Notes: generated from the sequence alone by a model not told the origin. DNA of 44,140 nt from an uncultured Prochlorococcus sp. (GCA_902591275.1 CACJAC010000007.1:1-44140); one strand, 5' to 3'. Counted from the stretch's first letter, positions 33,438 to 39,462 are shown. Translations and numbers: made by a program.

Positions 33438-33869
33438 TTATCCCTCAGCGGGAATTAAAATTGGAACATCTTTTGCTCCTATTGCTGCAAACCAAACTAT
33501 TGCACTATCAGTTTTTGCATTACCCATTGTATGTTTTGGTGTCTTTGGACCAACTATAAAAGTATCCCCTGCTGAATAGATGAGATCTTCCATCCCTTGT
33601 CTTTTGACAATAATCGTACCTTGCTCAACATTGCCTAATAATGGAATTGGATGAGAGTGGAGAGGAACTGTCCCTCCTTCAGCTAACTCGACTCTTTGTA
33701 ATCTTATTTCTGCTTTTCCTTTTGGGTATTTAAGAGCATCTCCATCCATAGTCTCAGAACCTACAAAGACTTCTTGTACATCAACGGGAGATTCTGCAGC
33801 TATTGAAATACTAGGGTTGATAAGCATTAATCCAAAAAAGAATGCTATGAATAAATTTTTCATCATCAA
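33438..33869 (-). CDS. Secreted single-domain cupin protein
   Basis: 143 residues. Signal peptide of about 24 residues (MMMKNLFIAFFFGLMLI, cleavage probably after SIAA). The mature part is one cupin barrel: motif 1 appears as VPLHSHPIPLLGNVEQG (two His and a Glu as metal ligands), motif 2 around GDTFIVGPKTPKHTMGN with the third His. Substrate unknown; periplasmic by the signal. A separate transcription unit with an AT-rich upstream region. Confidence 0.8.
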   Translation of the reverse strand: MMMKNLFIAFFFGLMLINPSISIAAESPVDVQEVFVGSETMDGDALKYPKGKAEIRLQRVELAEGGTVPLHSHPIPLLGNVEQGTIIVKRQGMEDLIYSAGDTFIVGPKTPKHTMGNAKTDSAIVWFAAIGAKDVPILIPAEG

Positions 33870-34009
33870 TTTGAATTTCTAGAAAATTATTTAGACATAT
33901 AGTATTTATTTTTTTCTTTTTTGTCAGGACTTGATTTGACTTTTCAAGTTATTTAATCTTTATAAATTATTATTGCAGACACTGATCAAAATCATACTTT
34001 TGGATTTTA

Positions 34010-34738
34010 TTAATTTAATTCTTTCATCAATAAATTCCAACCTATTAATGATGCATCCTTATGGAAGGATTCTCTTTCCTCGCACATAAAACCATGATCA
34101 GCTCCTTTAACTTCGACATAAATAAATCTCTCATTTAACGGATCAAGTTTTTTAAATCTTTTTTTTATTTCTAATCTATCTTGTAAGGGAATTAAATCAT
34201 CTGAAGACCCGCATATGAAGTTTAATTTGCCGGAAACTTTTTCCAGTAAATCTATAGGTGCAAAATTAGTATCCTTTCTTGGCGCAGTTACCCCTGCCCC
34301 ATAAAAACAAAATGTACTATCTATTCCTTTTAACGAAGAAGCTATGACTGCTGCATGACCCCCAAAACAAAATCCAATAATTGAAATTTTCTTTTTTGGA
34401 TATTTTTCTTTAACCCAATTTAGAGCTGCAGAAATATCTTTAATAATATTTTTTGAAGTGGTTAAATTTTTATGATGCCTTCCTAATTTCAAATCTTCTT
34501 CTCTGTATGTTAAATCTAATTTTGGAGCTGTTCTACCATAAAGAGGTAAGGCTAATACAGGTACATTTTGTTTAGCTAATTTTTCACAAAAACTCCTTAT
34601 CCAGTGATTTATCCCAAACACCTCTGGTAAAACTATAGATATATATTCACACTCACTATCTGAATCTACCCACCAAGATCTAAGAGGTAAATCACCACTA
34701 TAAACGTTTGTCCATTGACCTTTCATTTGTGAGTACAT
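34010..34738 (-). CDS. Dienelactone hydrolase family protein
   Basis: Alpha/beta hydrolase, 242 residues. Nucleophile elbow GFCFGGHA near 120 with Cys as nucleophile, as in true dienelactone hydrolases; the Asp is probably in CGSSDDLIPL near 178 and the His in VKGADHGFMCEER near 215. No signal peptide. In Prochlorococcus the natural substrate is unknown; chlorocatechol breakdown is unlikely since no pathway genes accompany it. Confidence 0.85.
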   Translation of the reverse strand: MYSQMKGQWTNVYSGDLPLRSWWVDSDSECEYISIVLPEVFGINHWIRSFCEKLAKQNVPVLALPLYGRTAPKLDLTYREEDLKLGRHHKNLTTSKNIIKDISAALNWVKEKYPKKKISIIGFCFGGHAAVIASSLKGIDSTFCFYGAGVTAPRKDTNFAPIDLLEKVSGKLNFICGSSDDLIPLQDRLEIKKRFKKLDPLNERFIYVEVKGADHGFMCEERESFHKDASLIGWNLLMKELN

Positions 34739-35043
34739 AAAAAGTTTTTGTCAAAAAAAGAGTAATTTTACTCTTAGTTTAGATCGATAGTAATTGTAAA
34801 TTTTCCTTATTCTATTTTATAAATTAAATCTTAAATTTATGTAGAGAAACTTATATTGAACTCATTTTTATATAAGTTTTATAAATCGAATTAAGTAGTC
34901 TTTTTTACCAATTAAATACACCTGTTGTTAAATAAATATATTTGTCCTTGAAAAGCTCCTAAAAAATACTTTTTCTTGAAATAAAGATTGACAAGACATT
35001 CATAAAAAAAACTTTTATAAAACATTAGCTTCTTTTATGCATT
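34739..35043. other. AT-rich divergent spacer with a minus-strand hairpin
   Basis: 305 bases between divergent genes (34738 minus, 35044 plus). At 34758-34775 AAGAGTAA-TT-TTACTCTT is a perfect inverted repeat which, read on minus, is followed by seven T, i.e. an intrinsic-terminator shape lying only 20 bases before the hydrolase ATG. No gene is visible upstream on minus to terminate, so it may be an attenuator. No other feature recognised. Confidence 0.4.
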
Positions 35044-35352
35044 ATGTTTCTAACCAAAAAGACTCGTTTAAAAATTAAGGATATCTTAAAGAGGATTTCA
35101 TTAGATGAACATGTTGCATTAGAAGAAAGAATTTATGTAGAAAAGTTTGCAAAACATAATTCAACTATATGGACATGGCTTAAGAAAGCTAATAGCTTGA
35201 GGAGATATGGCAAACAAAAATCAGATGGAATAAATGGACTTATACAGAATCTTGGCCTTGATGGTTTAGAAACTGAAAATCATTTTGATCCCAAAAATGA
35301 TGATCTTGCTGATTGGTTTAGTGGATCTCCTGATTGGGTGAGGAGGAGCTAA
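35044..35352 (+). CDS. 102-aa basic protein, unknown
   Basis: 102 residues. Lys/Arg-rich N-terminal two thirds (TKKTRLKIKDILKRISLDEH, then TWLKKANSLRRYGKQKSD) and an acidic, Trp-containing end (LADWFSGSPDWVRRS). Predicted soluble and helical. ATG start with weak Shine-Dalgarno. It could bind nucleic acid because of its charge, but no domain is recognised. Confidence 0.65.
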   Translation: MFLTKKTRLKIKDILKRISLDEHVALEERIYVEKFAKHNSTIWTWLKKANSLRRYGKQKSDGINGLIQNLGLDGLETENHFDPKNDDLADWFSGSPDWVRRS

Positions 35353-35379
35353 TCGAACTTCGTTTCAAATAAATTTAAA

Positions 35380-35550
35380 TTAATAATGAAAAAAGGGAAC
35401 TTCCTCAACTTGTCTTGGAGCACAATCACAAATTCCGAATTGCATACATTCCATTTGAGCATCAGTTAGTTTTCTCTCAATTGATAACGTATCAAACAAA
35501 CCACCAAATCCATGTTGAATTTTATTTTTAATTAGATTTCCAGAAGTCAT
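35380..35550 (-). CDS. 56-aa cysteine-containing protein
   Basis: ATG at 35550 to TAA at 35380. It starts MTSGNLIKNKIQHG and has three Cys, C35, C41 and C43 (MECMQFGICDCAPR), in a C-x5-C-x-C spacing that could bind a metal. A good Shine-Dalgarno (AGAGGG) lies 7 bases before the ATG, supporting the gene. No family recognised. Confidence 0.6.
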   Translation of the reverse strand: MTSGNLIKNKIQHGFGGLFDTLSIERKLTDAQMECMQFGICDCAPRQVEEVPFFHY

Positions 35551-35740
35551 AATTAACCCTCTTTCTTAGAAGTTATTTAGTATTAGTTATATAAAAGAAT
35601 CAAGAGTTTTAATACCTAAAATACAAACTATAAATTAATCGGTTTTAAAATATTTCACTAAATTCATAACCAGTATTTTTGCTCTAGGAAATATGACGCA
35701 TCACCTTTAAATTAGACCCACTGATTAGAGGTTTCACTTC

Positions 35741-35848
35741 ATGAGTACTTACAAAACGAAATACTTTAAAAACAAAAAAAAGATCAATAATACTCTTTGG
35801 TTGGATAAATTAATTAATCAACTTGAAAAAAAATCTAAGGGAATTTGA
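35741..35848 (+). CDS. 35-aa basic peptide ahead of the twin-CX3C gene
   Basis: ATG at 35741 to TGA at 35848; begins MSTYKTKYFKNKKKIN, 11 Lys in 35 residues. AGAGG lies 9 bases before the ATG. The next gene starts 2 bases after its stop, so the two form a mini-operon. Function unknown. Confidence 0.5.
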   Translation: MSTYKTKYFKNKKKINNTLWLDKLINQLEKKSKGI

Positions 35849-35850
35849 TC

Positions 35851-36015
35851 ATGAATACATTTAGAAATAAACAATTCAAAAATAAATTAGGTCCCAAGTA
35901 TGCATTCTATGATTGTCTTCGTAGTTGCGAAATTAAGAGTAATTCTGAAAAGTCTTTAGAAAAATGTGTCGAAAATTGTGAACCTGGTCCAGTACCAAAA
36001 AATCTCGATGGCTAA
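35851..36015 (+). CDS. 54-aa twin CX3C mini-protein
   Basis: ATG at 35851 to TAA at 36015. Four cysteines in the pattern C22-x3-C26-x12-C39-x3-C43 (DCLRSC, then KCVENC), the spacing of helical-hairpin twin-CX3C proteins such as the small Tim chaperones of mitochondria; similarity is to the pattern only. No signal peptide. Shine-Dalgarno AAGGGA lies 8 bases upstream. It might bind a metal or form two disulfides. Translation is probably coupled to the 35-aa gene. Confidence 0.6.
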   Translation: MNTFRNKQFKNKLGPKYAFYDCLRSCEIKSNSEKSLEKCVENCEPGPVPKNLDG

Positions 36016-36150
36016 AAATAGGAATTCAACGTAAGAGATTATTTTGTAGTGAATCTATAAGTAACCCATATTGTATTTTTTGATAAATTAATTCCAAACT
36101 AATAACTCTTAAACTAGAGATTTAATATTAAAAATTAAGGTCCACCAAAA

Positions 36151-36366
36151 CTAAAAATAAGGTGTATATGGTACTTCTGTTTTTAATGAATCTCCGTAGT
36201 AACTTTCAGCTGACTTAACTAAGATCCAATAAATAAAATTCAGAAATGATTTTTCCATAGGAATATCTATACCCTTTCCTAATTCAAATAAGAATTTCAA
36301 ATAAAAACATCGTAGAAAATACTTAACTGCAGAGATTAAGATTTTCTTAGTTATGCTAAGTGCTAT
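36151..36366 (-). CDS. SAES-x-YG-x-S family small protein, copy A (start uncertain)
   Basis: The frame from ATG at 36258 encodes 35 residues (MEKSFLNFIYWILVKSAES...), but it continues open upstream with protein-like sequence (KKILISAVKYFLRCFYLKF) to an ATA at 36366 that overlaps the stop of the preceding mini-gene (ATAG). The longer reading gives 71 residues and aligns over its length with copy B at 38098-38336. Three possibilities: a non-AUG start at ATA, the TTG at 36300, or a lost start with residual translation from 36258. Function unknown. Confidence 0.5.
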   Translation of the reverse strand: MALSITKKILISAVKYFLRCFYLKFLFELGKGIDIPMEKSFLNFIYWILVKSAESYYGDSLKTEVPYTPYF

Positions 36367-36497
36367 TGTTCATTTAATTTATCTGCATATTCTCTTAAAA
36401 TCTCAGCTATCTTTTGAGGTGGAATTTCTTGTTGATATTCACTACATAAATAAAAAAATTTATCTAAGAAATCTTTCTTTGAAGAGGATATAAAAAT
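36363..36497 (-). CDS. 44-aa mini-gene with apparent ATT start
   Basis: The frame reads SSSKKDFLDKFFYLCSEY, then QQEIPPQKIAEILREYADKL, clearly protein-like and helical. No ATG, GTG or TTG opens it: the first possible initiator is ATT at 36497, which overlaps the stop of the 31-aa gene as TAATT, just where TAATG would be expected. An alternative is a lost C in the CCC run near 36501-36503, which would once have fused it in frame with MKP of the preceding gene. Confidence 0.4.
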   Translation of the reverse strand: MFISSSKKDFLDKFFYLCSEYQQEIPPQKIAEILREYADKLNEQ

Positions 36498-36592
36498 TAG
36501 GGTTTCATTTTAAAAATAAAGTATGCAAACCCACCAAGCAATAAAAAACTCACAACCCCATAAGTAATCGCTATGCCGTATGTGGATGTCAT
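36497..36592 (-). CDS. 31-aa membrane mini-protein of the minus-strand micro-operon
   Basis: ATG at 36592 to TAA at 36497: MTSTYGIAITYGVVSFLLLG, then GFAYFIFKMKP. One membrane span with a basic end. Its ATG overlaps the stop of the 46-aa gene (ATGA). No family recognised; size and topology resemble photosystem or cytochrome b6f small subunits without matching any I know. Confidence 0.6.
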   Translation of the reverse strand: MTSTYGIAITYGVVSFLLLGGFAYFIFKMKP

Positions 36593-36729
36593 TTATTTAT
36601 AAATACATAAGCAGAATATAAATAAACTAAGAAAACTCCAATAGCTAAGGAACTTACATAAATAAGAAAGTTCCAAAATTTATTTAGTTTAGGTTTTTTA
36701 AATTCTTTTTCTTCTTCTTTAATAATCAT
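36589..36729 (-). CDS. 46-aa membrane mini-protein of the micro-operon
   Basis: ATG at 36729 to TGA at 36589. A charged N-terminus (MIIKEEEKEFKKPKLNKFW) and one membrane span (LIYVSSLAIGVFLVYLYSAY). Both ends overlap neighbours by 4 bases (ATGA), a layout that supports real coupled translation. Unknown function. Confidence 0.62.
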   Translation of the reverse strand: MIIKEEEKEFKKPKLNKFWNFLIYVSSLAIGVFLVYLYSAYVFINK

Positions 36730-36842
36730 TTATTTTCTTTTTCTTTTCTGGCAGCATTACCTTTTGCTCTTAATACCAAAGTTATAATAAGGGCAGTGCT
36801 TAATATCACAGCATCAATTAATAGGTGCGGGGAAATATTCAT
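36726..36842 (-). CDS. 38-aa membrane mini-protein of the micro-operon
   Basis: ATG at 36842 to TGA at 36726. MNISPHLLIDAVILSTALII forms one span, followed by a highly basic tail (LRAKGNAARKEKENK). Start overlaps a 19-codon frame (TAATG), stop overlaps the 46-aa gene (ATGA). No independent Shine-Dalgarno, consistent with coupling. Confidence 0.58.
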   Translation of the reverse strand: MNISPHLLIDAVILSTALIITLVLRAKGNAARKEKENK

Positions 36843-36901
36843 TAGCTGAAAAGAGAAATAAGAGGAGTCATTATCTTTTCAGCAATAAACCTATTAATCA
36901 T
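36842..36901 (-). CDS. Possible 19-aa leader peptide of the micro-operon
   Basis: ATG at 36901 to TAA at 36842 (MINRFIAEKIMTPLISLFS). Its stop overlaps the ATG of the 38-aa gene by one base. It begins directly after the T-run of a terminator-like hairpin at 36903-36925, so it could be a leader peptide in an attenuation arrangement, or chance. Confidence 0.35.
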   Translation of the reverse strand: MINRFIAEKIMTPLISLFS

Positions 36902-36902
36902 T

Positions 36903-36925
36903 AAAAAGAGGGGTTTAATACCTCT
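36903..36925 (-). terminator. Terminator-like hairpin before the micro-operon
   Basis: On minus: AGAGG pairs with CCTCT around a 9-base loop, followed by TTTTT. It lies between the 51-aa gene (stop 36995) and the micro-operon (first ATG 36901). It may end the upstream message, with partial read-through into the mini-genes. Confidence 0.5.
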
Positions 36926-36994
36926 AAGTTTAGATCGAATGTCAATCAGTGTCTATTTTAGCTTTTTAGTTTCTTTTGAAAAACAGTATTTTAT

Positions 36995-37150
36995 TTAGCC
37001 AGAGCAAGAGAAGGCACCTGCAAGAATATTTTTAAAAATTGGTGCTTGACCCAATGCATATAAAAAGAAAGTTGATGATGCTAGAGTAATAGCTATTTTG
37101 GAAAGTTTATTAAGTTTTAAATTTGATACTTTTGAAAATGCAGAGTTCAT
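36995..37150 (-). CDS. 51-aa membrane mini-protein
   Basis: From ATG at 37150: MNSAFSKVSNLKLNKLSKIA, then one membrane span (ITLASSTFFLYALG) and a short end AGAFSCSG with one Cys. The frame is open to 37207 but the extra residues look non-coding. No family recognised. A terminator-like hairpin follows at 36903-36925. Confidence 0.5.
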   Translation of the reverse strand: MNSAFSKVSNLKLNKLSKIAITLASSTFFLYALGQAPIFKNILAGAFSCSG

Positions 37151-37226
37151 TTTTCTATTTATGTACTGAAAATATATTAGCTGAATAGTTAAAATGTTCA
37201 GCATCAATATTTACCAAAGAATAATT

Positions 37227-37430
37227 TTATTGCTCCTTTTTCTCAGCTTGAATTTTTACTAGTTCAAATTCTTTTTTTGAAACTATTCTGATTTTGTATG
37301 CTGGATATCTTGTCTTCCACCATTTATTGATCGAAATAGCTACTCCTTCTAAATCTTGAGCACAAATATTTACCCATAGAATCTTAGTTTCAACTTCTTT
37401 GTAGAATTCCCAACTTGTAGGTGAAGCCAT
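37227..37430 (-). CDS. 67-aa soluble protein, unknown
   Basis: ATG at 37430 (a TTG four codons upstream is less likely). MASPTSWEFYKEVETKILWV, then WWKTRYPAYKIRIVSKKEFE; aromatic-rich, mixed charge, no span. Composition looks like a folded alpha/beta mini-domain. Seventy-six bases separate it from the 51-aa gene on the same strand. Unknown function. Confidence 0.6.
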   Translation of the reverse strand: MASPTSWEFYKEVETKILWVNICAQDLEGVAISINKWWKTRYPAYKIRIVSKKEFELVKIQAEKKEQ

Positions 37431-37663
37431 TAAAAATCGCAAATGAAAAAATTTATAATTGTTGAAAAAATTCTATAATTTTTGGTAAATGGTCCATGAG
37501 CTAAAACTTTTGTTTTTTTTAAAGTGGATTTAGTTAAAGATATAGGATTTGCATTTAGTAGTAATGAAAACTTTAAAACAAAATATTTAAATCACTTTCG
37601 CTTTCTAGGAAATTATTACTTTTATATTAGAACGAGTTTCAATTAAAAAAATATCTCCGCAAA

Positions 37664-37688
37664 GAAGGGGCCAAAAATTGACCCCTCT
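37664..37688 (-). terminator. Strong hairpin, probably a minus-strand terminator
   Basis: GGGGCCAA-AAA-TTGACCCC: seven pairs with one C-A mismatch, the most GC-rich stem in this stretch. On minus it is followed by TTCTTT. It lies 31 bases after the stop of the 39-codon frame at 37719-37838. Confidence 0.45.
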
Positions 37689-37718
37689 TGGTGAAACTCT
37701 TCCAAAGAAACACCCTTA

Positions 37719-37838
37719 TCATTTTACTCTGAAAGATGCAAAGTTATAGAAATTAAGAAAATCAAAAATAACAATTAATGCGACCTTTTTAAAAGGGTTC
37801 ATATTCCTTAAAAAGTTTTTACCTTTGCGGGTACTCAT
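37719..37838 (-). CDS. Possible 39-aa basic peptide
   Basis: ATG at 37838 to TGA at 37719: basic N-terminus (MSTRKGKNFLRNMNPFKK) followed by a hydrophobic stretch (VALIVIFDFLNFYNF). A hairpin that could end its message follows. No Shine-Dalgarno and no family; tentative. Confidence 0.35.
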   Translation of the reverse strand: MSTRKGKNFLRNMNPFKKVALIVIFDFLNFYNFASFRVK

Positions 37839-37907
37839 TTTTCTATATCTTTTATTTATATCCAGGATTTATTATAATTAAAGGCTTTCTTATTATTTTA
37901 AATTTTT

Positions 37908-37985
37908 TTAAAGACGTGAAGCCCTTAAATCTTCAATTGAAATGAGGCCATCATCTGCATTGAAATTCAAATGATCAAATTGCAT
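37908..37985 (-). pseudogene. Possible EF-hand-like fragment (25 codons)
   Basis: The frame from ATG at 37985 reads MQFDHLNFNADDGLISIEDL, then RASRL. The DDGLISIEDL part resembles the second half of an EF-hand loop and its exit helix, but the first loop ligands are missing and a stop lies four to five codons upstream. Looks like a remnant of a longer calcium-binding-type protein; weak evidence. Confidence 0.25.
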
Positions 37986-38097
37986 CAGTTTAAGAATTTA
38001 AGTTTCTTCTTTAAGTGCAAGATTAAAACCTTATCTTTATTTGCAATAGATATAATTAACCAACTTAACTGAAATTAGTTATTAAATGTTCATAAAG

Positions 38098-38336
38098 CTA
38101 TGAATTTAAATATTTAGAGCTAAAAAAACTTTTGATTGAATTAGATGGAAATTCTACAGATAAAAATGATTCTCCATAATGAGATTCGGCTGATCTTATT
38201 AGTAACAAGTAAAAGAAATTTACTAAAGCTTTCTCCACGAGGATTTAGTAACTAATTTAAATAAACTCATAATTTTTGTAATAGCAATATACAAAATAAA
38301 TTTATAAGCAATCAAGATATTTATCTCATAAAGCAT
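38098..38336 (-). pseudogene. SAES-x-YG-x-S family, copy B, single-base frameshift
   Basis: From ATG at 38336 the frame reads MLYEINILIAYKFILYIAIT, then KIMSLFKLVTKSS, and stops after seven out-of-family residues. The -1 frame picks up at the same place (GTG at 38238): EKALVNFFYLLLIRSAESHY, then GESFLSVEF to a stop at 38098. Joined, it would be 79 residues in 240 bases; the sequence has 239, i.e. one base lost near 38239. It is homologous to copy A over the full length. The 46-codon part from GTG could still be translated. Confidence 0.6.
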
Positions 38337-38381
38337 GGTTTCATAATAGTTAAGAAAAATTTGCAATTTACGCTTTAAGCA

Positions 38382-38420
38382 GCGGACTAAATCCTCGCGG
38401 ATTATTGTACTTTAGCCCGC
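38382..38420 (+). ncRNA. Structured element, possible small RNA
   Basis: GCGG-A-CTAAA (38382-38391) pairs with TTTAG-C-CCGC (38411-38420), 9 pairs with one mismatch; inside, ATCC-TCGC-GGAT forms a second hairpin with a 4-base loop. GC-rich compared with its surroundings. No clear promoter or T-run, so strand and nature are uncertain; it could also be an attachment site or terminator remnant. Confidence 0.35.
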
Positions 38421-38582
38421 TCTATTTTGTAGCAAAAGGAAAAATAGGAATGGTAGGTAACTAGAACACCAATTATTACATTCATTCTGAATGAACCTTT
38501 ATTGGTTAATTGATGAATAGTATTTGAGCATATGTCGGTGTTGTTTATTGTATAAATATGCTACAAAACTTTAGTTATATCA

Positions 38583-38756
38583 ATGGATTCAGTATTTTTG
38601 CTCATTGATATATTTATTCTTAGAATAATATTATTATTAATGCATAAAAAAGGTTTAATTTTGAAAAAAATAATTAAATTTTTTAAACTACTTAAGAGAA
38701 GAATTGACATTCAGAATGCAGAGGCTGAATTGAAATTTATATTGGAAAATAAATAA
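38583..38756 (+). CDS. 57-aa basic protein with hydrophobic N-terminus
   Basis: ATG at 38583: MDSVFLLIDIFILRIILLL is a membrane-like segment, followed by MHKKGLILKKIIKFFKLLKR and an acidic-amphipathic end (NAEAELKFILENK). A second ATG at 38640 would give a 38-aa cationic peptide. Its TAA overlaps the next ATG (TAATG), which supports translation. Unknown. Confidence 0.45.
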   Translation: MDSVFLLIDIFILRIILLLMHKKGLILKKIIKFFKLLKRRIDIQNAEAELKFILENK

Positions 38757-38902
38757 TGGGATTCCCTCATTGCCCCATTTGTGTAGTTCTGGCATTTGTT
38801 TCGGTTTTTATGGGATTTACTCGTAGTTATATGTTCAATATTCTTTTTAGGGAGTTTTTGAGAGCAGAATCTAATTTTAAATTGAGGTTTAGTTTCTATT
38901 AA
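38756..38902 (+). CDS. 48-aa membrane mini-protein with CPIC motif
   Basis: ATG at 38756 overlaps the previous stop; TAA at 38902. MGFPHCPICVVLAFVSVFMG combines an HCPIC cysteine pair with a membrane span; the rest is basic (FREFLRAESNFKLRF). The promoter of the next unit begins 4 bases after its stop. Unknown function. Confidence 0.45.
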   Translation: MGFPHCPICVVLAFVSVFMGFTRSYMFNILFREFLRAESNFKLRFSFY

Positions 38903-38905
38903 TTG

Positions 38906-38934
38906 TTGACATCTAAGTATAAATACTTTATTAA
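38906..38934 (+). promoter_or_regulatory. Sigma70-type promoter of the DUF4278-like mini-gene
   Basis: TTGACA (38906-38911) and TATTAA (38929-38934) are separated by 17 bases, a near-consensus pair in a region where such pairs are rare. Expected transcription start is at about 38940-38942, giving a leader of about 98 nt before the ATG at 39039. Confidence 0.65.
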
Positions 38935-38940
38935 TAGATT

Positions 38941-39038
38941 GTAGTGAATACTACAAAATCGTCCGATCTACCATCTGATAGACCGCAGTACGACTTAAGC
39001 CATAGGACGGGGACTTGAGCAAGTTTAGGAGCTGCATC
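38941..39038 (+). promoter_or_regulatory. Structured 5' leader, candidate riboswitch or attenuator
   Basis: The leader is far more GC-rich than its surroundings. Visible pairing: GTAGT-GAAT-ACTAC at the very 5' end (38941-38954); CGTCC (38960-38964) with GGACG (39005-39009) closing a multi-element loop that contains UCUA/UAGA; ACUU-GAGC-AAGU at about 39013-39024 just before the Shine-Dalgarno AGGAG (39027-39031). UACCAU (38969-38974) is complementary to the start region AUGGUA (39039-39044). No T-run, so control would be translational. It is not the canonical glutamine aptamer: the GACGGAAGUAGG core is missing. Confidence 0.5.
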
Positions 39039-39140
39039 ATGGTAAACATGTATTTCAATGGAACATCATTCGTATATTGTAGAAAACAAGAAGAAAAGGT
39101 TATACAGCTTACTTATAGAGGATCTATTTACTTGAAATAA
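39039..39140 (+). CDS. 33-aa DUF4278-like peptide
   Basis: ATG at 39039 to TAA at 39140; MVNMYFNGTSFVYCRKQE, then VIQLTYRGSIYLK. The LTYRG-x-x-Y motif is the hallmark of DUF4278, the family of PirA, a small PII-interacting protein of cyanobacteria; assignment is by motif only. One of the best Shine-Dalgarno sequences in the window (AGGAG, 7 bases before ATG). Preceded by a strong promoter and structured leader, it looks like a stand-alone regulated unit. Confidence 0.6.
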   Translation: MVNMYFNGTSFVYCRKQEEKVIQLTYRGSIYLK

Positions 39141-39334
39141 GATTATTAATTTCTTTTATAAAAAAGTTAGGACATCTATTGATTTTTTTTGAACTCAGTA
39201 TTTATTAATACTTTATAAGAAAAACTTATTATGATTATATTTTTTGCCTATTAAAAAATTCATATATTCGTATATTTAGTAACGAGAAATTAATTTAGAA
39301 ATAACTAAATTTGTAATTAGATTTTTAAAAGGTT
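39141..39334. other. AT-rich spacer, nothing recognised
   Basis: Stops in every frame, no clear hairpin or promoter pair. It lies between the DUF4278-like peptide and the next pair of micro-frames. Confidence 0.4.
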
Positions 39335-39391
39335 ATGCAACCTATTTCAGAAGAACTTTACAAAAAAATAGTTGAGAGTTCTAAAAAATGA
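39335..39391 (+). CDS. Possible 18-aa peptide
   Basis: ATG at 39335 to TGA at 39391 (MQPISEELYKKIVESSKK), a typical amphipathic helix sequence. Its stop overlaps the ATG of the next frame (ATGA). It might be the surviving start of a longer gene. Low confidence. Confidence 0.3.
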   Translation: MQPISEELYKKIVESSKK

Positions 39392-39462
39392 GTAAGTTAC
39401 TAATTGCTTTATTAGCATTAGATATAGGCGTTAGTCTTTCTAAAGTTTTTATTTTTACCTGA
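39388..39462 (+). CDS. Possible 24-aa hydrophobic peptide
   Basis: ATG at 39388 (overlapping the preceding stop) to TGA at 39462: MSKLLIALLALDIGVSLSKV, then FIFT. One short hydrophobic helix. The overlap is the main argument for it. Confidence 0.3.
   Translation: MSKLLIALLALDIGVSLSKVFIFT

Noticed and set aside
38402-38485. 27-codon minus frame
   Set aside because: Overlaps the structured element, no Shine-Dalgarno, no overlap with a neighbour.
38481-38495. Palindrome TTCATTC-T-GAATGAA
   Set aside because: Short and isolated; no gene start at operator distance.
38941-39038. Canonical glutamine riboswitch (glnA or Downstream-peptide class)
   Set aside because: The GACGGAAGUAGG core is not present; only general context is similar.
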